Assembly: GCF_003287935.1 (NCBI RefSeq)
Contig: NZ_CP030287.1
Location: forward strand, 682,001 to 746,000
Source: Streptomyces sp. ICC1
GTDB taxonomy: Bacteria > Actinomycetota > Actinomycetes > Streptomycetales > Streptomycetaceae
Length of the DNA: 64,000 bases
Reading direction: 5' to 3'
Below the pieces are notes generated by a model that was not told the origin of the DNA, searched no databases, and saw only the letters and a program-made list of their open reading frames with translations. The first letter of the stretch is position 1. Every line of letters starts with the position of its first letter. The position numbers and the translations under genes were made by a program. Below are positions 57,608-64,000 of this stretch, piece by piece.

Positions 57608-60460
57608 TCAGACCTCGCGCCGGGCCAGCGCCCCGCTCGAACGGGTGACCAGGGCGGCCAGCAGGGCCGCGCCCAGCGGGACCGCGACCAGCAGACCGGC
57701 CAGCGTGGCCCACGGCACCGCGATCGGCATGTAGGGGACGGTCTCGGAGGCCGCCGTGTAGCCGTTCTCGATGCCCGTGCGGATCATGTCGGCCGCGGCC
57801 CGCCGCTCGGTGAGCCGCAGTCCGACCGCGGGCAGGATGCCGGCCGCCGAGCCGAGGACGACGCCCATCAGGGCGACCACCCCGCACTGGAAGCCGCTGA
57901 GCGTGCGCCGCACCCGCGGCGGTGCGCCGACCGCCGCCAGGGTCTTCAGATCGCCCTCGGCGTCCGCCTGGGCCAGTCCGGTGGCGATGCCGGCCGCGCC
58001 GATGGTGACCAGGCCCGCGAAGACGGTCAGGGCGAGCATGGCGAGGCTGTCGTTGCCCTCGTAGCCCTTCTCGATCCGTACGGACGCGTCCAGGCCCATC
58101 TTGTCCAGGGACCCGTCCAGCCGCTGCCGCTGCTCGGAGCTCGCGCCCCCGTCGAGGGTGAAGTACGAGCCGAAGGGTGCGGTTTCGATGGCGGCGCCCT
58201 TCGCGGCCGAGGCCGGGAGCACCAGCTCCAGGCCGTAGCCCTTCGCCGACTCGGGCGCCTGGTACGCGGCGAACACCTTGTCCTGGCCGGGCGCCGGCTC
58301 GCCGGGGGCGTACCCCCCGACCGGCTCGTCACGGCCCATGATCAGCCGGACGGTGACCTTGTCGGCGAGCACGTTCTGCTTCTTGAAGGAGACGGCCTTG
58401 CCCGCCTTCAGCGCGGCCACCGCGCCCGGGTCCTCGACGGCCAGGACGGAGAGCAGCTTCTCGTCCGCGACGACCAGGGGTGCCCGGATGCCGAAGGGCT
58501 CGTCCGCGCACCGCCAGTCGTTGCGCAGTTCCCTGCGCTGTTCCGGGGTGAAGGAGCTGGGGCCGTTCTCCGCCGTGTAGAGCGGGCAGCGCTGCTCCTT
58601 CGGGATGATGATCTCGGCCCGCCCGCAGTCCGGGCTGGAGGAGTACGAGGAGCAGCCCGGCCTGCCGACGACGAGGCGGTCCACATCGGCCCGCACGTTG
58701 ACCGGGAGTTCCTTCGACAGGAGCTCGCGCATCGAGGTGACGTCGCGGAACGCGGAGTTCTCGTTGGTCTCGATCAGCCCGGCCCCGTAGGGCAGATGGG
58801 CGCTGTACTCGGCGCGCGCCTGCACGTCCTTGCTGTGCTGGTACGTGGCCACCGCGACGGTGCCGGCGACGGCGGCGAGCACGGCGGCCACGGCCGGAGC
58901 CGTACGCCCCCGGTTGCGGACGGCGTCGCGCAGCGCGAGCCGGGGCGACAGCGGCAGCCAGCGCCCGGCGCGCCCGAACATGCCGACCAGGGTGGGGGTG
59001 AGGGCGACGACGCCGAGCTCGGCGATGGCGCTGCCGCCGGCGACGACGGTGGAGCCCATCTTGGACACGGAGCCGAACAGGGCGATGGCCGCGCCGCCCG
59101 CGATGGCGAGCAGGCCGAGGACGGGCAGCACCCGGTTGGCCCGGCGCACGCCGCGGCGGCCGGTGAGGGAGGCGAGCACGGTCTGCCGGGAGGCGTTGAC
59201 GGCCGGGACGATGGCGGCCAGCAGCCCGGTCAGGACGGCGAGCAGGCCGATGGCGAGGAGTTCCAGCGGGCGGACGTCGAAGCCGCCGAAGCGCTGGCCG
59301 ATCGTGTCTTCCAGCACGGGCCGGAGCCCGATGGTCAGGGCCACGCCGATGACGGTGCCGGTGACGGCGGCCGCGGCGCCGATGACGAGGCCGCCGGAGA
59401 GCACGATGGCGCGGATGTGCCGCCGGTCGCCGCCGTTGGCGCCGACGAGGCCGAGCTGGCGGCGCGAGCGCCGGGCGCCCACCGCGAAGGCGGGTCCGGC
59501 CAGCAGGCAGATCTCCAGCATGGCCAGGCCGACGACGGTGGAGAGGATGGCGAGTTCGGTGGCGCTGACGAATCCGCCGGGGTTCCAGCGGTCGCCGGGC
59601 TGCTCCGTGTAGAGCGGCACCTCGGAGTCGGCCGGCGGGTTGATCAGCACGACCCGCGATTCGATGAGCAGCTGCTTGGCGTTGGCCTGCTTGACCATGT
59701 CCCAGGTGAAGCCGGCGCCGCCCACCTTCACGAGGTGGCTGTCCTGGGCGCGCAGTCCCTGGCCGCCGGCGGCCTTCAGGTCCCGGTCGAGCGGGGCGAG
59801 CAGGGTGCCGGGAGGGGCGAGCAGCTGCGGCTGGTTCAGGGCGTCGGGCAGCTCGTAGGCGCCCACGATCTTGTACGAGGTGGTCGACTCGCGCGGGGTG
59901 ACGCTGGAGCCGACGAAGTAGCCGGACTCCTCCAGGAAGGCGGTGGTGGCGAGGATCTCGCCCGCCGCTTGCGGCAGCCGGCCGCGCTCCAGCGTCCACA
60001 GGCCCTTGACCAGCGGGTTCGCCGCGTCGGTCTCCCGCAGCTCGGTCTCCAGGATCCCGAACCGGGTGCGGACCTTGCCGTAGGACTTGCTGTCCTTGAC
60101 GGACTGGGCTCCGGCGGGGAGTTCGGGCGTGGGCTTGGCGAGCTCGTCCCGGTTGCCGCCGGCGCTCCGCTCGTACTTGTCGTATCCGCCGACCGGGGCG
60201 TAGCTCTGGGCGTCGGGACTCTGGTAGATGGCCGCGCCCATCTCGGAGTCGGTCACCTTGGCGTCGGCGGCGCCGAGCACGCGCTCCACGCGCTGCTCGG
60301 GGGAGAGCTGGGAGCTGCGCACGGTGAGGTCGACGGCGCTCACGCCGACGATCGGCAGGGCGATCATGGCCAGCACGAGGGAGCTGCGGCCCTTGGAGCG
60401 CCAGGCGTCGCGGCGGGCTATCCGGATGGCCGCGATCCAGGAGTGGTACGAGGAGATCAC
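57608..60460 (-). CDS. FtsX/MacB-type ABC transporter permease
   Basis: A 950-residue permease with two FtsX-like modules. An N-terminal helix (SLVLAMIALPIVGVSAVDLT) and a large outer domain (about 45-300) precede three helices (ELAILSTVVGLAMLEICLLA, LVIGAAAAVTGTVIGVALTI, LLAIGLLAVLTGLLAAIVPA). The second module repeats this, with an outer loop bearing several cysteines (RPGCSSYSSSPDCGRAEII) and a final helix set (LAMLALTVFAGLVTIGAAGI). GTG 60460 overlaps the ATPase stop. Likely exports or senses lipoproteins, peptides or antibiotics. Confidence 0.9.
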   Translation of the reverse strand: MISSYHSWIAAIRIARRDAWRSKGRSSLVLAMIALPIVGVSAVDLTVRSSQLSPEQRVERVLGAADAKVTDSEMGAAIYQSPDAQSYAPVGGYDKYERSAGGNRDELAKPTPELPAGAQSVKDSKSYGKVRTRFGILETELRETDAANPLVKGLWTLERGRLPQAAGEILATTAFLEESGYFVGSSVTPRESTTSYKIVGAYELPDALNQPQLLAPPGTLLAPLDRDLKAAGGQGLRAQDSHLVKVGGAGFTWDMVKQANAKQLLIESRVVLINPPADSEVPLYTEQPGDRWNPGGFVSATELAILSTVVGLAMLEICLLAGPAFAVGARRSRRQLGLVGANGGDRRHIRAIVLSGGLVIGAAAAVTGTVIGVALTIGLRPVLEDTIGQRFGGFDVRPLELLAIGLLAVLTGLLAAIVPAVNASRQTVLASLTGRRGVRRANRVLPVLGLLAIAGGAAIALFGSVSKMGSTVVAGGSAIAELGVVALTPTLVGMFGRAGRWLPLSPRLALRDAVRNRGRTAPAVAAVLAAVAGTVAVATYQHSKDVQARAEYSAHLPYGAGLIETNENSAFRDVTSMRELLSKELPVNVRADVDRLVVGRPGCSSYSSSPDCGRAEIIIPKEQRCPLYTAENGPSSFTPEQRRELRNDWRCADEPFGIRAPLVVADEKLLSVLAVEDPGAVAALKAGKAVSFKKQNVLADKVTVRLIMGRDEPVGGYAPGEPAPGQDKVFAAYQAPESAKGYGLELVLPASAAKGAAIETAPFGSYFTLDGGASSEQRQRLDGSLDKMGLDASVRIEKGYEGNDSLAMLALTVFAGLVTIGAAGIATGLAQADAEGDLKTLAAVGAPPRVRRTLSGFQCGVVALMGVVLGSAAGILPAVGLRLTERRAAADMIRTGIENGYTAASETVPYMPIAVPWATLAGLLVAVPLGAALLAALVTRSSGALARREV

Positions 60461-61188
60461 TGAGCGGCCGCCTGCCCGGTGAGCAGGGAGTCGGCGTGGC
60501 TGCGCAGGGTCTCGTCGACGACGCTGCCGTCGCGCAGGAACACCACGCGGTCGGCCCAGGCCGCGAAGCGCGGCTCGTGCGTGACGAGGATGCCGGCCGC
60601 GCCGGCCTCGCAGCGCGAGCGCAGCAGGGCGAGTACGGATTCCCCGGTCTCGGAGTCGAGGGCGCCGGTCGGCTCGTCGGCGAGGACGAGGCGGCGGTCG
60701 CCGACCAGGGCGCGGGCGATGGCGACGCGCTGCTGCTGGCCGCCGGACATCTCGTCGGGGAAGCGGTCGGCGAGCTGCCCGAGGTTCATCTCCTCCAGGG
60801 CCGCCAGTGCGCTGCCGCGGGCCTTGCGGGCGGAGACGCCGTCGAGTTCGAGCGGCAGGGCGACGTTCTCGGCCGCGGTGAGGGCCGGGATCAGGTTGTA
60901 GTCCTGGAAGACGTAGCCGATGCTGCGGCGGCGCAGGGCGGCGAGCTGCTTGCGGCTGGCGGTGGTGATGTCGGTGCCTTCGACTATCACCTTGCCGCTG
61001 CTGGGCTTGTCGAGTCCGCCGGCGAGGGTCAGCAGCGTGGACTTGCCGGACCCGGAGGGGCCCATGACGGCGACGAGTTCGCCGGGGTACACGCTGAGGT
61101 CGATCCCGCGCAGGGCGTGCACCTCGGTGGCGCCGCTGCCGTGGGTGCGGACGAGCTTGTCCAGCTGCAATACGGGCTGGTCGGGCAT
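60457..61188 (-). CDS. MacB/LolD-type ABC transporter ATP-binding protein
   Basis: A 243-residue ATPase. Walker A GPSGSGKSTLLTLAGG, Q loop YVFQDYNLIPALTAAENVAL, signature DEMSGGQQQRVAIARAL, Walker B LVLADEPTGALDSETG and switch His ILVTHEPRF are all intact. ATG 61188 has GGGGGGAA just upstream. It is coupled to the FtsX-type permease and lies 32 bases downstream of the PadR gene. Confidence 0.94.
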   Translation of the reverse strand: MPDQPVLQLDKLVRTHGSGATEVHALRGIDLSVYPGELVAVMGPSGSGKSTLLTLAGGLDKPSSGKVIVEGTDITTASRKQLAALRRRSIGYVFQDYNLIPALTAAENVALPLELDGVSARKARGSALAALEEMNLGQLADRFPDEMSGGQQQRVAIARALVGDRRLVLADEPTGALDSETGESVLALLRSRCEAGAAGILVTHEPRFAAWADRVVFLRDGSVVDETLRSHADSLLTGQAAAQ

Positions 61189-61220
61189 GAAGGTTCCCCC
61201 CTGGGAGGTGGAGCGGTGGT

Positions 61221-61916
61221 TCAGCCCCGCCGCGAGCGGGCGGTACGGGGCGGAGTCCGGTCGGTGGTCGTGGTCGTGGTCGGGGTGGTGGTGGGGACGG
61301 CGGTGGCGGCGGCCGGCCGGCCGGGGTCCCGGTGGTCGGGCGGCTCGGCCTCGGCCGGTGCGAGCTCCCGGCCGGCGGCGAGCCGGACGAGCCGGGACTC
61401 GCAGTGGTCGAGCCAGCGGGCCTCGGCCTCGGTCTGGAAGATCAGCTGTTCCAGGACCAGCAGCCAGGCGATGTCGTCGCGCTCGCCGCCGCGCCCGGTC
61501 TCGATGGCGGTGAGCGCCTGGGCCTTGAGCCGGGTGTAGTCCTGCATGGCCTGGACGGTGGCGTGCCGCTGGGCCTGGATGACGGCGCGGATGTTCACGC
61601 CGGGGGCGCCGACGGCCATGGCGAGCTTGATGGCGAGTTCGTCGCGGGGCGGGTTGGCCCGGTCGACGGGGCGCTCGAACCACTCGCGCAGTTCGGACCG
61701 CCCGGTCTCGGTGATGGCGTAGAGGGTGTGTCCGGCCGTGTCCTCGCCGCCGGGTGCGACGAGGCCGTCGCGCTCCAGGCGCGCGAGGGTGGTGTACACC
61801 TGCCCGACGTTGAGCGGCCAGGTGGAACCGGTGCGTGATTCGAACTCGGTGCGCAGCTGGGAGCCGTACCGGGGGCCCCGTTCCAGCAGGGCGAGAAGGC
61901 CGTGGCGGATCGACAT
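61221..61916 (-). CDS. PadR-family transcriptional regulator
   Basis: A 231-residue regulator. The winged helix has SIRHGLLALLERGPRYGSQL, WPLNVGQVYTTLARLERDGL and YAITETGRSELREWF. A helical C-terminal domain follows, then a Thr/Pro/Arg-rich tail with a run of threonines (about 210-220). ATG 61916 is the start. A dyad overlaps that start codon, suggesting autorepression together with the ABC genes downstream, a common arrangement for PadR-controlled exporters. Confidence 0.9.
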   Translation of the reverse strand: MSIRHGLLALLERGPRYGSQLRTEFESRTGSTWPLNVGQVYTTLARLERDGLVAPGGEDTAGHTLYAITETGRSELREWFERPVDRANPPRDELAIKLAMAVGAPGVNIRAVIQAQRHATVQAMQDYTRLKAQALTAIETGRGGERDDIAWLLVLEQLIFQTEAEARWLDHCESRLVRLAAGRELAPAEAEPPDHRDPGRPAAATAVPTTTPTTTTTTDRTPPRTARSRRG

Positions 61917-61938
61917 ACTCAGTATGTATACCGAGTAT
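61915..61938. promoter_or_regulatory. PadR-type dyad over the padR start codon
   Basis: ATACTC (61915-61920) and GAGTAT (61933-61938) form an inverted repeat, with an inner GTATGTATAC. The left arm includes part of the ATG of the PadR gene. Probable autoregulatory operator. Confidence 0.7.
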
Positions 61939-62058
61939 GCCCGCGGCCGCAACCACCCTGAGACGTAGGTCATGAGGGGGAGGCGGCCGATCCGTACGTC
62001 TCGGGAGGGAGGCGCGGCGGTGCGGGGAGGGGCTTCGCGGCCCCGCCGCGGGAAGGCC

Positions 62059-62559
62059 TCAGCGCCCTCGGCGCAGCCGCATCCCCATGAATCCGAGACC
62101 CGTCCCCATCAGGGCGAACCCCGTTCCGAGGGGCCGTATGTGCGCGGCCAGATCGGCGGCGCGCTCGTTCGGCTCGGTGCCGAGCGCGCCGACCACCGCC
62201 GCGGAGGGGGCCGGGGGCTCCGGTCGGGCGGGCTCGGTGCGAGGGCGCACCGGGACGGGGCGCGAGACGAGCACGGCCTCGGGGTTGGCGGGCTCGGCCG
62301 CCGGCAGCCCGGGCCGCTCCCGGCCGGCTCCGGCGGCGCTTCCGGCGAGCTCCTCGAACGCCTCGCGGGCCGAACCGGCCGCATCGCCCGCATCGGCCGG
62401 CGCGGAGGTACGGGCGGAGTGCCCGGCCGTCGCGTGTCCGGACGCCGCGTGTCCGGATGCCGCCCGCGCAGGCGCCGCGTGCGCGGGCGCCGAGACCAGC
62501 AGCGTGGCGGTCGCCATCGCTGCCCCGGCGGTCCAGCGCAGCGCGCGGGCGTATGTCAC
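62059..62559 (-). CDS. Small exported protein with C-terminal hydrophobic segment
   Basis: A 166-residue protein from GTG 62559. A signal peptide (RWTAGAAMATATLLVSAPAH, cut after AHA) leads to an Ala/Gly/His/Ser-rich low-complexity stretch (repeated SGHA/AGH units), a Pro/Arg/Glu-rich linker, then a C-terminal hydrophobic Gly/Met-rich helix (LGTGFALMGTGLGFMGM) and RLRRGR. That end resembles a tail anchor with a basic stop, so it may be held at the membrane outer face. No known family. Confidence 0.7.
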   Translation of the reverse strand: MTYARALRWTAGAAMATATLLVSAPAHAAPARAASGHAASGHATAGHSARTSAPADAGDAAGSAREAFEELAGSAAGAGRERPGLPAAEPANPEAVLVSRPVPVRPRTEPARPEPPAPSAAVVGALGTEPNERAADLAAHIRPLGTGFALMGTGLGFMGMRLRRGR

Positions 62560-62649
62560 GCACTCAGATTTGCATAACCGGACAAAACCGGCATCCCGTA
62601 CGGGCTGTACGAGTACGCGGCGCGGGGCGGCGGGCGCCGCCCCGCTCTC

Positions 62650-64000
62650 TCACTCCGGGTCGCCCGTCGAGATCCACAGGGTGAAGGTGGTGTCCTTCGG
62701 GTCGATCGCGGTGCCGCCGGCGGGCTGCTGCTCGATGATCATCCCCTCGCCGTAGACCGCCTCGTCCCGGGGCTTCTCCTCGTACTTCCAGCCGCCGGCC
62801 CGGATGCACGCCTTCACCGAGACCTGGTTCAGGTACCGGAAGTCCGGCGCGGTCACCTTGTCCGCCTTGCTGGTGTACTTCGAGGGCTCCTTGCACTTCG
62901 ACTCGGCGATCGTGCGCGAGAGGTCCGGACCCTTGTGCCCGGCCGGCGCCGAACCGGACGCGGAGTTCGAGGGGTTCGGGCCGGTGTTGGCCTTGTCCTT
63001 GGCGCCGCCCAGGTCCAGCGCGTAGAGCAGCCCGCCGACGGCCAGCAGCGCCACCACGACGGCGCCCACCACGACCGGGGTGTTCTTCTTCGCCGGGGCG
63101 GAGCCGCCGCCCTGCCCCTGACCGCCCTGCGGCGACACCGAGTACGGCGGCGGGGTCGCGGGCGCGCCGTACGGCTGCGGGGCCGGCGCCTGCGCCTGGT
63201 GCTGCGGGTACCCGTACGAGCCCGGCGCGGGCGTCTGCACCGGCGGCGGGGTCGGCGCGTACGCGTACGGCACCGGGGTCTGCGGAGCCTGGTACGGCTG
63301 CTGCACCGACGGCGGCGGCGCCTGGAGGGAGGAGTCCACCGGCGGGAACACGGCCGAGCCGAGCCCGGCGCCGCTGTTGGTCGGGTGCGAGCCGGGGACG
63401 ATGACCGGAGCCCCGGTGTGACCGGCGCCCGCCACCCGCGCGACCTCGTCGAGCATGGCGGCCGCCGTGGGGAAACGCTCGTTCGGGTTCTTCTTCAGGG
63501 CCCGCGCCACCAGCGCGTCCATCGCCGGGGTCACCGAGCGGTTGATGGAGGACGGCGCGACCGGGTCCTCCTGCACGTGCGCGTACGCCATGCCCAGCGC
63601 CGAGTCCGCGACGAAGGGCACCCGCCCGGTCAGCAGCTCGAAGAGCATGATGCCGACCGAGTAGAGGTCGGAGCGGGCGTCCACGGCCCGGCCGAGCGCC
63701 TGCTCGGGGGAGAGGTACTGGGGCGTGCCGACGACCATGCCGGTCTGCGTCATCGAGGTGACCCCCGACTGCATGGCCCGCGCGATGCCGAAGTCCATCA
63801 CCTTGACCACGCCGCGCCGCGTCATCATGACGTTGCCCGGCTTGATGTCGCGGTGGACCAGCCCCATCTCGTGGCTGCTCTCCAGGGCGGCCAGCACATC
63901 GGCCGTCACCTTCAGCGCCTTGTCGGCCGGCATGGCCCCGTACTGGCGCACGTCCCCGTCCAGGACGGAGCCGAGCGGCTGCCCCTCGACGTACTCCATG
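62650..64000 (-). CDS. Receptor Ser/Thr kinase with one PASTA-like domain (5' end outside window)
   Basis: The visible 450 residues begin inside the kinase domain (MEYVEGQPLGSVL) and include GLVHRDIKPGNVMMTRRG, VKVMDFGIARAMQSGVTSMT, QTGMVVGTPQYLSPEQALG and a complete C-lobe. A long Pro/Gln/Tyr-rich linker precedes one membrane helix (VVVGAVVVALLAVGGLLYAL) and an outer domain with one PASTA-like unit (FRYLNQVSVKACIRAGGWKY, MIIEQQPAGGTAIDPKD) preceded by a Cys-containing segment. The Gly loop and Lys lie beyond base 64,000. It is distinct from pknB at 21,945. Confidence 0.9.
   Translation of the reverse strand, partial: MEYVEGQPLGSVLDGDVRQYGAMPADKALKVTADVLAALESSHEMGLVHRDIKPGNVMMTRRGVVKVMDFGIARAMQSGVTSMTQTGMVVGTPQYLSPEQALGRAVDARSDLYSVGIMLFELLTGRVPFVADSALGMAYAHVQEDPVAPSSINRSVTPAMDALVARALKKNPNERFPTAAAMLDEVARVAGAGHTGAPVIVPGSHPTNSGAGLGSAVFPPVDSSLQAPPPSVQQPYQAPQTPVPYAYAPTPPPVQTPAPGSYGYPQHQAQAPAPQPYGAPATPPPYSVSPQGGQGQGGGSAPAKKNTPVVVGAVVVALLAVGGLLYALDLGGAKDKANTGPNPSNSASGSAPAGHKGPDLSRTIAESKCKEPSKYTSKADKVTAPDFRYLNQVSVKACIRAGGWKYEEKPRDEAVYGEGMIIEQQPAGGTAIDPKDTTFTLWISTGDPE

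Noticed and set aside
57515..60463. 982-codon plus-strand open frame opposite the ABC permease
   Set aside because: Gly/Arg/Asp/Val-rich shadow of a gene with clear FtsX domains on the minus strand.
1..64000. CRISPR array, rRNA operon or complete prophage
   Set aside because: No regularly spaced repeats, no rRNA sequence and no phage structural or integrase genes were seen.

Overview
The window is a high-GC actinobacterial chromosome segment, almost certainly from Streptomyces or a close relative. The reasons are the codon use, the many GTG starts, the class E sortase / pabA / pknB / pbpA / rodA / PP2C / FHA block, the paa and bkd loci, the Rv2466c-like oxidoreductase, and three ParB-type parS palindromes (TGTTTCACGTGAAACA type), which in Streptomyces cluster around oriC. 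From memory, positions 18,900 to 64,000 follow the order of the S. coelicolor SCO3850 to SCO3820 region.

Positions 1 to about 18,850 look like a worn accessory island. They hold a FUSC transporter and a DUF3533-like membrane protein, an IS1380-type transposase remnant, an orphan response regulator preceded by a 55-residue protein, and a minus-strand operon (ribA, extradiol dioxygenase, DUF2218, RibD-type reductase, decayed deaminase) facing a MarR gene broken by frameshifts. Next come a metallo-beta-lactamase-fold hydrolase / MarR / nitroreductase group, a second MarR beside a membrane gene with an in-frame stop, a monothiol DsbA-like protein, an NmrA-like protein, a methyltransferase and a secreted beta-propeller. 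The island ends where it cuts into a 5'-truncated sortase.

Positions 19,400 to 30,500 carry cell-envelope and division control: small membrane protein, pabA, two intact sortases, then (minus strand) FhaA, FhaB, PP2C phosphatase, RodA/FtsW, PBP2-type transpeptidase and a four-PASTA kinase, bounded by a tRNA-Leu(CAG) and a perfect bidirectional hairpin terminator. Positions 30,600 to 35,900 hold a two-component pair, a DUF2252 protein, two tandem parS sites, a J-domain-like protein and a rhodanese.

Positions 35,900 to 52,300 are catabolic: an acyl-CoA dehydrogenase, paaABCDE (phenylacetyl-CoA epoxidase), paaN, a 3-hydroxyacyl-CoA dehydrogenase, a TetR regulator, an Lrp-type BkdR and the branched-chain 2-oxoacid dehydrogenase genes bkdABC. 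The same palindrome, ACCG(N)6CGGT, lies before paaA, between paaN and the 3-hydroxyacyl-CoA dehydrogenase gene, and before bkdA; it fits the published PaaR-type operator and suggests one TetR regulon. Embedded here are a DUF5819 / HTTM pair, whose HTTM gene has a 15-bp repeat tract with a one-base frame slip, and a TrmH methyltransferase.

Positions 52,400 to 64,000 carry a quinone oxidoreductase, a TrkA-type potassium channel whose start overlaps parS, moeA, a MobA-like protein, the proteasome activator Bpa, a PadR-controlled FtsX-type ABC transporter, a small exported protein and a second receptor kinase that runs off the right end.
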